NCBI GenBank assembly: GCA_026706425.1
Contig: JAPOYW010000586.1
Location: 1 to 14,884, forward strand
From: Gammaproteobacteria bacterium
GTDB lineage: Bacteria; Pseudomonadota; Gammaproteobacteria; Pseudomonadales; Azotimanducaceae
Direction: 5' to 3'
Length of the DNA: 14,884 nt
Shown here: one piece after another, positions 6,801-13,632 of the stretch
Numbering within the stretch: the first letter of the stretch is position 1
How the letters are laid out: every line of letters starts with the position of its first letter
Notes under the pieces: model-generated
What the model saw: only the letters and a program-made list of their open reading frames with translations
Told to the model about the DNA's origin: nothing
Databases searched by the model: none
Position numbers and translations under genes: made by a program

Positions 6801-9212
6801 GCGACCGTCTCTCCCACCCTGGCGACTTCTGACCGCAGGGACTTCCGCAACGAATACCGCCGCGCCTGGCTTGAGGTATCGGAAACGGACGTTGCACTGC
6901 CCAGCGGTCTGGACTTGGCCGTGAACCGGCACGGCGTGCTGGAATTGCTGAGGGGCGATTTGGACACGAATCCCACGGTGATCGTCACCCAGAACGCGCA
7001 AGTAGCGGAAGCCAGGATCCTATCGGCTGCCGGGCATGCATTGCTCGACATCGGCACCGCCCCAATCGAGCGGATCGCAGAAAAGCTCGAAGCGGCCGGG
7101 GGATTCACACCTCGTCGCCTCGACGGAGCAGACGTCCGATTCCTTGTCGACGGCGAACCCTTTGTGCCACGGGCCAGCGACCCGTTACTGACATCCCTGG
7201 GACTGGAGTGGCTCCCCGAGGTCGTGGTGCTCGGCCACGAATTGCTGGCCAAGGAGCTCGAGCGCGGCATCCGCCGTGCCACGATCGAACGGCGAGCTCA
7301 GGCAATCAGAGTCAGACGCTGCAAGACGGTCGCGCTTGTCGTCGACGGAACGGACCCGGCCACGCACAACAGCATTGCCCCATACGGCATTCCCCACCCT
7401 GAATTGCCGACTCTCATATTGCCGGATCGCATAGCATTGGCATGGGCCACGTTGGGATGGGACCTCTCCGTACCGGTTTCGCAGCTGATACACCCTCAGA
7501 TCCGGTTCCTCGAACCCCTCCTCCTGCGCCTTGCTAGGCATAAAGATGCTGACGCACTGGACCCGCCGAGCGACCAGGCGCTTGCTGAGGCACTCCGATG
7601 CGACACTCAGACCCTGCAGGAACTCCGCGCGGCGATGCGGACGGATCTTGGGCACATTCTGCATCTGCTCATGCCGGTCGTTGCTTATTTTGCGGATGTC
7701 GTACTCGCCCGGCAGCTCCAGAACGATGCCGAGCAATCCCGGGCCACGTTCGACGTCGAGGAATGGCTCCGAGTCCGCCTTCCGGTCCCGGAACCACGGC
7801 CGAAGCAGTTGGTCAAGGCCTGCGGCAAGGTATCGGACCGCGCGACACTGCGGCGAGAGCTGGGGTTGGATTACGAACGATTCAACTTGGCGTTGCTGGA
7901 TCTCGGGGAGGCCCCGCTCTCGAACGAGGCCGAGCTTCGTTCTGTGTACGAAGCCTATCTCCGGCAAATGCGCCCGGGCATCGTGGAGCGCCTAAGACGC
8001 CTTCATGCTGCAGATTTCCGGGAAGGGTGCAGTCTCGTGACCTACGTGGACCGCAAGAAGACCCTCGCATTCCTCGAGTTCGATCCCACGTGGGTCCTGA
8101 CAAGAGAAGCGCTGGATGAGGAAACCGTGGAGAGGCACGTCGCGCGACTGCTCGACGACGTGCTCGGCGAAGATCTCTCAGCTGAACTCCCCTCGCTCCG
8201 CGGGCTGATCGAAAGGAACCGCAAGGCCGTCCGCGAATTTGCGACCAGCGCGATGTCCGTCATTGGTGCCTGGTGCCGCCGAAACCAAGCTCCGGTTCCA
8301 GGGCCTTGGAGAAATGACGATCCGCTGTCCGTCGCCCGCCATCTCGAAGACGCGGGATTGCTCGACTTTGCGACCGTACGTGAGAGGCAACTCCCCGAGT
8401 TGTGCCATCGTGCCGCATGCTGGCCCGAGGGCATGCCACGAACCCTGGACCCTGCCCCGCTCGGACTCGATAGGGCCACCGTTGAAGAGGAGAAGAAGCG
8501 CCGCCAGCAGGAACTTCAGCGAAAGATCATCGAGAAACGGAGCATTAACTTCGCGGGAACCGATCTCGACACTGCCGATCCGGCGTTCGCGAATACGTTC
8601 CGGCTACTGGCGGAAGCCAGCATCGACGGCAACGACGCTTGGTTCGAGCGTAGTCGGAGGCAACCCAGACTGGCGCAGTTTGCCGGACCAGAAGGCGGCG
8701 GGCAGGCGGGTGGTGGTACGGGCCGCAGCGGAACGGGACGCAGGAGACAGCCTGCCGAGGAGCAACGGCAGGCAATGGGCTTCGCCAGCGAGTGGCTGGC
8801 GCTCCAGTATCTCCGTCGCCGACACCCTGACTTTGTTGATGAGACCTGCTGGGTTTCGCGGAATCGCTCTCGCCTATACAGCGGCGACGAAGGCGACGAT
8901 GCCGCCGGTTACGACTTCTGCGTCAAGACGCCGCGCACGGAGTGGCTCTATGAGGTCAAGTCCGCGCTGGAGGACACCGGTGAGTTCGAGATGACCCCCA
9001 ACGAAATGCGCGTCGCCGCCAGCACGTCGCGACGCGGTCGCCGCCGGTACCGGATTCTCTACGTTCCGTTCGTCTTTTCGCCGGACCGCTGGCGCGTTTT
9101 GGACCTGCCAAATCCCATGGACGATGAAACGCGCGACCGCTTCAGGCAAATCGGCCAAGGGTCCGTCCGTTTCAGGTTCGAGCATTCCGGAGGCATACAC
9201 AAAGCAAACTAA
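3867..9212 (+). CDS. Giant GHKL/HSP90-type ATPase with C-terminal DUF3883 (NOV) nuclease-like domain
   Basis: A 1781-residue cytosolic protein. The N-terminal domain (about 45-270) is a GHKL ATPase of the sacsin class: N-box ELIQNAHDA (E66, N70, D73), a VANGGHGF segment (99-106) and a glycine-rich lid GIGNKGLGF (127-135). A very long middle region has no recognised domain. Residues about 1538-1565 are a charged coiled coil (EEEKKRRQQELQRKI), followed by a glycine-rich linker near 1610-1630. The C-terminal domain (about 1635-1760) matches DUF3883/NOV: E1642, then D1683 (GYDF), E1696 and K1698 (YEVKSA), the D-x12-ExK pattern of PD-(D/E)XK nucleases. GHKL plus nuclease proteins are known from prokaryotic restriction-like systems, so ATP-gated nucleic-acid restriction is inferred, not shown. 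The start has no ribosome-binding site. A membrane-protein gene follows after 54 bases. Confidence 0.88.
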   Translation: MTPQPQRAEQHGHRPTRLPAEDLTKQARDVLNHAFDAHRNQLKVYESLRNLNEVVGTEYGDRVLYELIQNAHDAHWADDRGRITVRLDVRSETDATLYVANGGHGFRSKDVNAIKNLATTAKEVGEGIGNKGLGFRSIEALTDDVRIFSRRGRDDLGRFDGYCFRFAAEDEIEDLLRKGGVDAATARDVAETVPRYLVPLPLTEQPDEVAAYARRGYPTVIVAPLRTAEAVELAKDQIQTLADPDVPLLLFLDRIAEFRIEVAMPDQPVKRQRLTRRQTDIGDVPSLAGCRLFEVRVGRDRRFLIVQHEVDRARVLAAVERSVPRAPRIKRWLDWKGQATVSIAVGLSPGAITAGRFYNFLPMGEAAEAPLLGHLDAPFFAAIDRRNADFDLPLNAVLIEAAAEACAHAALHIVGQADTPIPQRTVFDLVAWTDDHAEVLDSAFEDVETSLEDAPVVPTIPVDDVRWSSLTEAWAWPAESYSLMKAAQVAKRAKARLVSTDIKGDRLQRLEAMAERNYVDLSPSGKRLAQWSARFAQSLADRKVAARTWSWFYEDLHRVFGAAGEKLDALAGKEIMLDRSKKLRRAGKGDAASGGGVFVRMESSRRRRAKDSVPLPPPRLTRRYRFLDEKITLRRETLNAFVKAGLVREFDPAEALAGLRSVLGAKANANRRQEALMWAFQVWRMSGAGIQEALLSAGLWVPTVSGWQPATQSAFSSSWTPTGRILENFLVEAAGTSADCRQARDRLLVNFADWPVAPGETRRQWTEFLTLLGVVDGLRPVAAPLRRHGQGGVWASELRRGNPKEGLDQDWCYEASDKSFRNPNTDYQRRGEAWRLPGQIEHGELPHTAKEGFQELAFRHLDEHQGKFLTFQIGRFERYQIHWNLQELPTPLATFLRSKAWIASSTNEEQEPGFCRPSECWAARTRQNRPPRFMRRVNDLVAGLLEGNRGLANLAFGDTLKLRDWHSKDTATARLQELATVSPTLATSDRRDFRNEYRRAWLEVSETDVALPSGLDLAVNRHGVLELLRGDLDTNPTVIVTQNAQVAEARILSAAGHALLDIGTAPIERIAEKLEAAGGFTPRRLDGADVRFLVDGEPFVPRASDPLLTSLGLEWLPEVVVLGHELLAKELERGIRRATIERRAQAIRVRRCKTVALVVDGTDPATHNSIAPYGIPHPELPTLILPDRIALAWATLGWDLSVPVSQLIHPQIRFLEPLLLRLARHKDADALDPPSDQALAEALRCDTQTLQELRAAMRTDLGHILHLLMPVVAYFADVVLARQLQNDAEQSRATFDVEEWLRVRLPVPEPRPKQLVKACGKVSDRATLRRELGLDYERFNLALLDLGEAPLSNEAELRSVYEAYLRQMRPGIVERLRRLHAADFREGCSLVTYVDRKKTLAFLEFDPTWVLTREALDEETVERHVARLLDDVLGEDLSAELPSLRGLIERNRKAVREFATSAMSVIGAWCRRNQAPVPGPWRNDDPLSVARHLEDAGLLDFATVRERQLPELCHRAACWPEGMPRTLDPAPLGLDRATVEEEKKRRQQELQRKIIEKRSINFAGTDLDTADPAFANTFRLLAEASIDGNDAWFERSRRQPRLAQFAGPEGGGQAGGGTGRSGTGRRRQPAEEQRQAMGFASEWLALQYLRRRHPDFVDETCWVSRNRSRLYSGDEGDDAAGYDFCVKTPRTEWLYEVKSALEDTGEFEMTPNEMRVAASTSRRGRRRYRILYVPFVFSPDRWRVLDLPNPMDDETRDRFRQIGQGSVRFRFEHSGGIHKAN

Positions 9213-9266
9213 AAGGGGTTACAAAGAAAGGGTGAAGTTCCGCTCGGAACCAGAAAGGGTATTGGA

Positions 9267-9779
9267 ATGTGGTGGAAGCGAATCGTCGGGAGCCCATGGA
9301 CTCTGGCGTGCGCCGTATTGTTTGGTGCGCCAGGCGTGCTTAGCGACTTTACCTTTTGGCAGAAAACGGTAGGAGACATGAACGCCGGTTGGCAGGGCGT
9401 TTTTGTTGGTGTCGGAGCGGTACTCATTTCCCTGTCCCTGATCTTCCTTATCGAACGCTACTGGAACTTCATACGAACCAACGCAAAGGATCTCGCCATA
9501 TTGGCATTCATGGCTCTAATGGTGATCCTGTCGGGAATCGGATTTTACTACTTGGTGTTTGTCCATGACCCTACGAGAACGGTCTGGACGCACCCAACAC
9601 TTTCTCCCGCTGAACAAAGTCAGGCAAGTGCAGGATGTCAGATGAAAGCCTACGAGGCCATTAAAGGGCGCCGTATAGCGGATGATGTGGCACGGAGCGA
9701 TTACTTCGATGCCTGCCTGATCAGTCTCGGGTTCGAGTCACATGAAGTGAAATCGTCAGTCTTGGAGAACGCAAAATAA
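9267..9779 (+). CDS. Small membrane protein of unknown function
   Basis: A 170-residue protein with two strong hydrophobic segments (about 41-63, QGVFVGVGAVLISLSLIFLI; and 76-99, LAILAFMALMVILSGIGFYY) and a weaker one near 9-25. The tail, about 70 residues, is polar and soluble and has two cysteines (C124, C150) spaced as in small extracytoplasmic disulfide domains. The start at 9267 follows a purine-rich stretch (AGAAAGGG). It begins 54 bases after the large ATPase gene on the same strand, so co-transcription is plausible. Base composition looks visibly less GC-rich than in the integrases or helicase operon, suggesting a separate origin. A membrane protein beside a putative defence ATPase could be an effector or anchor, but this is context only. 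Confidence 0.75.
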   Translation: MWWKRIVGSPWTLACAVLFGAPGVLSDFTFWQKTVGDMNAGWQGVFVGVGAVLISLSLIFLIERYWNFIRTNAKDLAILAFMALMVILSGIGFYYLVFVHDPTRTVWTHPTLSPAEQSQASAGCQMKAYEAIKGRRIADDVARSDYFDACLISLGFESHEVKSSVLENAK

Positions 9780-9783
9780 ACTG

Positions 9784-9987
9784 ATGCTTGACCTTAGACG
9801 CGACCTGAAGGGCGCAACCCCGGAGAAACTAGCCCGCCCACCGTTCCGCTGGCCCGGCTCGGTATCCTCCGAAACTGTAACCGGAGGAAAGCCCGTTGCA
9901 GGCGAACAAGTCCCACTGAAGGAGACGTCGACCCACAAGACTGGTGACACAGTGTCCCACGTTTGCGCAAGCGTCCCTGACTGTTAA
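9784..9987 (+). CDS. Small hypothetical protein (RDLKGATPEKLAR motif)
   Basis: A 67-residue frame starting MLDLRRDLKGATPEKLARPPFR. This N-terminus resembles a short conserved protein that I recall from alphaproteobacterial accessory regions, but I cannot verify that here. The rest is polar and low-complexity (SSETVTGGKPVAGEQVP), without a membrane segment or known motif. It begins four bases after the membrane-protein stop codon and has only a weak ribosome-binding site, which suits translational coupling. The C-terminal half could be spurious. Confidence 0.45.
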   Translation: MLDLRRDLKGATPEKLARPPFRWPGSVSSETVTGGKPVAGEQVPLKETSTHKTGDTVSHVCASVPDC

Positions 9988-10033
9988 GCCTCTCCCTCTC
10001 TTACACGCCAAATCCAAACGGAGAATCCAAAGA

Positions 10034-10357
10034 ATGAAGGTACTCCAGTCCAGTCCTGCCTACGAGGCGGCCAGAGCGGCGGAGCGAGTCAACAAAGGCG
10101 AGAAGTACGACAATACGGAGGAGAAGTTGCTCGTTCGTTTTGAGAAGGGTGTGGACTTCAACACACTCGATGAATTCCGAAGCGAGTTCCTGAGCGTAAT
10201 CAATGAGGAAGGGCAAGCCCATATGAGGAAGCAGTTGGACCTTATGGCACGGCAAGGCGCCCTTGAAGCCATCGACAGATCATCGGGTGGCGGAATGGAC
10301 ATCGGAATTCCCGTCGCCATGGTAGATATGGAAGCCCTTAATGCGAAGGTTGGGTAG
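10034..10357 (+). CDS. Small hypothetical soluble protein
   Basis: A 107-residue protein of unknown function. The frame is open from 9944, but the ATG at 10034 is chosen because GGAGA lies nine bases upstream and the earlier 30 residues look like read-through of non-coding DNA. It appears mostly helical and charged (SSPAYEAARAAERVNKGEKY, then EEGQAHMRKQLDLMARQGA), ending in a glycine-rich turn and a hydrophobic strand (GIPVAMVDME). No signal peptide, membrane segment or DNA-binding motif is seen. It is last in the plus-strand run 3867-10357 and converges on the minus-strand gene ending at 10459. No clear terminator was found between them. Confidence 0.6.
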   Translation: MKVLQSSPAYEAARAAERVNKGEKYDNTEEKLLVRFEKGVDFNTLDEFRSEFLSVINEEGQAHMRKQLDLMARQGALEAIDRSSGGGMDIGIPVAMVDMEALNAKVG

Positions 10358-10458
10358 AGTACAGACGGTGAAAAACGAACGGGACTGCCTTCAAACCATA
10401 CGGGGTGCTGCTATCCGGAAAGCGGGCTGTGTCTTCACGCACCAGAAAGCGATGCTCA

Positions 10459-10767
10459 TCACCGTGGCGGTGGAGGATTCGACCGATCGTATGCGGCAAC
10501 AGCGAATTTGCAGTACTTCTCCCACGTCGTCAGATCCTCGATTTCCTCGTGAAACACAGAGTCAAATGAAGCCAAGAGTTTGAATAGCTCACTCGTCTCT
10601 GGAGTATCGGCGGCGTCGGCGGGCATGTTTCCGTCGGCGCCGAGACGATAGAAAGGGTGCCCCTGATCAGCATTGTGAGAGAAACCGATGCCGGAGTTCG
10701 AGTTGATCGCGTGCACCAGTGCTCGATAGATCAGGTGCTTCTCACCGTCTGTCGGTCTGTCAATCAT
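10459..10767 (-). CDS. Small hypothetical protein
   Basis: A 102-residue protein not recognised. The start at 10767 is supported by AAAGGA five to ten bases upstream. It is acidic and soluble. Residues 1-50 contain ALVHAINSNSGIGFSHNADQ, residues 60-95 a helical, aromatic-rich part (LFKLLASFDSVFHEEIEDL, then WEKYCKFAVAAYD), and it ends in a proline run. No domain, signal peptide or membrane segment is visible. Upstream are 220 bases without a gene, then the remains of a toxin-antitoxin pair on the same strand. It is not clear whether it belongs to that module or to a separate unit. Confidence 0.6.
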   Translation of the reverse strand: MIDRPTDGEKHLIYRALVHAINSNSGIGFSHNADQGHPFYRLGADGNMPADAADTPETSELFKLLASFDSVFHEEIEDLTTWEKYCKFAVAAYDRSNPPPPR

Positions 10768-10987
10768 TTTGTGGTCCTTTCATGTCAAGAAGTCGGAACT
10801 TGATCGGACTACGCTGCCGGGACGGACCGGGGGGCACCGAAGTTCAAGGAGCGCATCGCGGCCAAGTCAGTCGACTCGGTCGCCTTGGCGATGGCAAACC
10901 GAAACGCGAACCACCTGGGAGATGTTACATTCGCAGTTCTAGCACTTAGGGAGCAACGTTCCGTTTTGCTGCTGCGGGTTGGGCAGC

Positions 10988-11223
10988 TCATCCCCGGACC
11001 CAATACACACGAGCCTACAGGTCGCCCGCCAGCGGGGCCACTATTTGAGGAACCAGCGGCTGCAATTCCGCCAGCCGGTTGCGCACGGTAATCAAGATCA
11101 CTATCGGTACGGGCAGCTTGTTCCCGCTCTGCTGATACTCGATGCCCCGAACAACGGTGACAAGGGCTTCGAAGCCATGGCAACGAGGCGCCTGGGCACC
11201 GATTCGTCAAGCACCAGATTCAT
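10988..11223 (-). pseudogene. Decayed DUF5615-type PIN-like toxin
   Basis: The minus strand opens MNLVLDESVPRRLVAM, the usual start of DUF5615 PIN-like toxins (conserved early Asp). The frame then breaks near 11175. A different frame continues with GFEALVTVVRGIEYQQSG and VILITVRNRLAELQPLVPQ, the later part of the same family, and meets a TAG at 11017-11015 shortly before an apparent original TGA at 10990-10988. About 40 residues between the two parts are missing, judged from the family's usual length of about 115. An internal deletion with frameshift plus a nonsense mutation means no functional toxin. It overlaps the end of the antitoxin remnant, the normal gene order for this module. Confidence 0.72.
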
Positions 11224-11430
11224 CAGCGGATACGAGCATCGTCGTCGCGCGCTCAAGCAGCGCGACAGCTTGGAGTCGCGACACGATTGGGTAGTCCGTC
11301 AGGAAATCGTCGAGACGGTCCCCGCCTCGAGATGCTCCATCAGGATGCGCACCGGAATTCGAATTCCCGCGAACACGGGAGTTCCCCCAAGGACATTCGG
11401 CTTGCTTTCGATCAGCGTTTCGGTGATCAC
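11207..11430 (-). pseudogene. Frameshifted DUF433 antitoxin
   Basis: Reading from a GTG at 11430, the minus strand encodes ITETLIESKPNVLGGTPVFA and GIRIPVRILMEHLEAG, the classic DUF433 signature (GG.PV..G.RIPV). The frame is then lost at the four-C run 11320-11323. One extra base there restores DRLDDFLTDYPIVSRLQAVALLERA, the expected rest of the family, ending at TGA 11209-11207. So one base appears to have been lost. DUF433 proteins are DNA-binding antitoxins usually followed by a DUF5615 toxin, as here. It lies 91 bases after the GIY-YIG gene. Confidence 0.75.
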
Positions 11431-11458
11431 GATGCTCGAAGTTGGATTGAGATGGGCC

Positions 11459-11472
11459 CGGGCCGCGGCCCG
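11459..11472. repeat. GC-only perfect palindrome
   Basis: CGGGCCGCGGCCCG is a perfect 14-bp palindrome between the GIY-YIG stop codon and the DUF433 remnant. It could fold in the helicase-operon transcript but has no T-run, so termination there is doubtful. Confidence 0.3.
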
Positions 11473-11521
11473 AATCGCGTTCGAAGCCGAACTAATGAGG
11501 ACTGCGACATTGGGCCCGGCA

Positions 11522-12442
11522 TCAGTTCGTGCCCAGAACGTCGGTGAGCTTTCGCGCCTTCTGCAGGCGGGCGAACGACGTGTAGCGTGGACTCTGCATG
11601 GCGCCAGGATGGGCGTCTCCGTAGGGAATGGGTCCGATGGGTTTGGCGCTCTCGGAAAACACGACCTTGTACTTGCCACCTTCGCCATAGGGTTCGATAC
11701 GGGAGACGGGGGCGTAGTGCGTGATGGCCGATACCGGCTGCGTCCGGTACGCGGCGATGTATTTGATCTTGTCGAGCATTCCTCCGGAGATACGGATTGC
11801 GTACCAACAATCTTCTCCAAGAAAGGTCTCCTCGAACCCGTCCTTCTTTGCAGGAACGATGACCGTGTCACGTTTCCGGCCGCTTGGCTTCGCGCCGGTC
11901 AGAGGATCGCTGGCGAGCGGCGCCGCGACCGCAATTGGGAATTCGAATGCCCGCAGACCGACAAGTGGGAGAATCTGAAGGATCTCCTTCATGAAGCCTT
12001 GCGTGTCGGCCTTCTCCGCTTCGGTCAAGGCGGGCTCCTGGGGCGCGTTGCCGTTGTCGAGGTGGCAGCGTCTTGTCTCCACCGCCCGCTGGACGAGCGC
12101 ATATTCGAGCCAGGTGACATGAGCCCGGTTCAGTCCGCCGCTGGTCGAAACAAACGCCGCAGCCCAGTCCCAAAATTCCTTGTCCTTGTGGTGTAAGTCG
12201 ATGCGGCCCTTGATGCCATCGGCCTGCCCGATATAGAGGGTAGGCAAGTCATCATCCGCATTGCGGTAGCCGACGAGAACGTAGATGCCAGTGCGCTGCA
12301 TCTCACTGCGTTTGCGAACCTCGGGCCAGTCGGACCTGCGAAATACCAAGCCGAGCCCCGTCCAGTTCATGCGATCAATCAAGCGGACCCCTTCCGGGTC
12401 GCCGCCGGGGACAAAGATGCGGATGGTGAACGGATCCGCCAT
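11522..12442 (-). CDS. GIY-YIG nuclease with large C-terminal domain
   Basis: A 306-residue protein. The frame is open to 12556, but the start at 12442 is preferred: AAGG sits five bases upstream and the ATG shares one base with the previous stop codon (TGATG). The N-terminal GIY-YIG domain is complete: GIY at 52-54, YIG at 70-72, R80 in IKGRI, H84 and the catalytic Glu E113 in WLEYALVQ. This fold cuts DNA or RNA using one metal ion. The C-terminal region (about 200-306) holds EDCWYAIRI, KYIAAYRTQPVSAITHYAPV and KPIGPIPYGDA. It looks like a compact beta-rich domain, perhaps PUA/ASCH-like (inference), that could bind nucleic acid. It is last in the helicase operon, and translation is probably coupled to the T5orf172 protein. 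Confidence 0.86.
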   Translation of the reverse strand: MADPFTIRIFVPGGDPEGVRLIDRMNWTGLGLVFRRSDWPEVRKRSEMQRTGIYVLVGYRNADDDLPTLYIGQADGIKGRIDLHHKDKEFWDWAAAFVSTSGGLNRAHVTWLEYALVQRAVETRRCHLDNGNAPQEPALTEAEKADTQGFMKEILQILPLVGLRAFEFPIAVAAPLASDPLTGAKPSGRKRDTVIVPAKKDGFEETFLGEDCWYAIRISGGMLDKIKYIAAYRTQPVSAITHYAPVSRIEPYGEGGKYKVVFSESAKPIGPIPYGDAHPGAMQSPRYTSFARLQKARKLTDVLGTN

Positions 12443-13632
12443 CACTGCCTTGCAACAAGCGACGCCGACGCCTTGTCGTATTGGTACCGGGTGATGGTTC
12501 CCTCCCGGATCTTCTCGACGGCGTCGTCGATGGCGTCGAGCGGTGCCAGGAACCATTCGCGCGGGACGACAGGGTTGCCGAAGCGGTCCTCTATTTCGAT
12601 ATCGAGACGCGCCGGAGCGAAGATCCGGTGGATCAGCTTCTCCAGCTTGCCGCGATCGATGTTGTAGAGCTTGTACGAGGCGACGATCTCGACCTCGGCC
12701 ATCAGGAACGTCGGATCGAGCGACGCGCTGGCGATACGCGTCTCTACCTTCGCGTTGGTGACGCCGATCTTGTGGACGAGGTTACGGTTCTCGGCGACGT
12801 ACGGAATGTCCGCCTTACTCCGCAGCACATAGATCGTGCCGCTAGCCTCGTCGCCGTCCGCCGTCACGTCGGCGAACAATGGACCTTCTGTTGTCTCAAG
12901 TATCCGCCTGCCCGTCTCGTCCTTGTGCAGCGCTCGCTGGAGCGAGCGCCTGAGCATGTTGCTCTCTGTGCCGTTGTCGAAGATGACCCGCAGCCGCGCG
13001 TCCCGGTCGCCGTAGCTTTGCGTGAACTCTTCGCCCATCTCGGCCACATAGGCTTTCTGGCCGCCGACGATGAAGAACCGGCCGGGCTCGATGTCGGCCT
13101 GGACGCCCAAGGGACGGGTTTCCCGGAGACCGGCGTCCATTTCTCTCTGCACCTGCTCGAAAAGCGGACGGAACGAAGCGAAGTCCTCGCACTTGCGACG
13201 GGTCGCGATTTCCTCGGCGGCGCGCTTCTCTGCGCTTGACCGGACATGCCGGAGGTCGGAGATGCTAGGTGCGCCTGCCTCGACGCCGAGTTCGGCCAGC
13301 AATGCGTCGTCGTCCAGGGCATCCGGCGAGGCGCCCGCCACCGCGGGTTGTCGATCCAAGAGACCACTGTTGTCGAAAGGGGCCAGCAGTGCGCGGCAGT
13401 CGTCCTGTTCGCTGATTCGGTCCAGGCGCACTGCGTAGAGGCGTTCGAAGATGTCGCCGTCCTCGGCGTGGCGTGGAACGCGACCATGTGTCTCGACGAA
13501 ACGCTGGATTTCCTCGAAGCCTGCGATGATCCGCTCTTTGCGCGGCGTGTGGCTTGCCCCTTTCTCAGGCTCGACGACGACGCCCAGTTCGGCCAGCAGT
13601 GCGTCGTCCTCTTCGGTAAATTCCTTACCCAT
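12442..13632 (-). CDS. T5orf172/MUG113-type GIY-YIG nuclease-like protein
   Basis: A 396-residue protein. Residues about 262-365 form a GIY-YIG domain of the T5orf172/MUG113 subclass: TIYVL (266-270), a divergent second motif HKIG (287-290), R299 in VETRI, Glu E331 in KLEKLIH, and a closing REWF (358-361). The N-terminal half is an unrecognised, acidic, mostly helical region that contains the same ten residues, DDALLAELGV, twice (9-18 and 108-117), near segments RIIAGFEEIQRF and DIFERLYAVRLD. The start at 13632 has AGAGG six bases upstream and overlaps the helicase stop by eight bases; its stop overlaps the next ATG. The tight packing suggests subunits of one complex. A role in cutting or sensing DNA with the helicase is inferred. 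Confidence 0.85.
   Translation of the reverse strand: MGKEFTEEDDALLAELGVVVEPEKGASHTPRKERIIAGFEEIQRFVETHGRVPRHAEDGDIFERLYAVRLDRISEQDDCRALLAPFDNSGLLDRQPAVAGASPDALDDDALLAELGVEAGAPSISDLRHVRSSAEKRAAEEIATRRKCEDFASFRPLFEQVQREMDAGLRETRPLGVQADIEPGRFFIVGGQKAYVAEMGEEFTQSYGDRDARLRVIFDNGTESNMLRRSLQRALHKDETGRRILETTEGPLFADVTADGDEASGTIYVLRSKADIPYVAENRNLVHKIGVTNAKVETRIASASLDPTFLMAEVEIVASYKLYNIDRGKLEKLIHRIFAPARLDIEIEDRFGNPVVPREWFLAPLDAIDDAVEKIREGTITRYQYDKASASLVARQ
13282..13311. repeat. Intragenic duplicated segment, copy 2
   Basis: Encodes DDALLAELGV (108-117) of the T5orf172 protein. It matches 13579-13608 at 28 of 30 bases, in the same orientation. Confidence 0.7.
13579..13608. repeat. Intragenic duplicated segment, copy 1
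   Basis: Encodes DDALLAELGV (9-18) of the T5orf172 protein. Matching 28 of 30 bases with 13282-13311, it is better conserved at DNA level than the protein requires, which hints at a fairly recent internal duplication or gene conversion. Confidence 0.7.

Noticed and set aside
9237..9250. GTTCC/GGAAC hairpin between the ATPase and membrane-protein genes
   Set aside because: Stem of only five pairs with no T-run; not enough for a terminator call.
10783..10788. Perfect TTGACA on the minus strand upstream of 10767
   Set aside because: A -10 at normal spacing would fall inside the coding region and shows no TATAAT likeness; probably chance.
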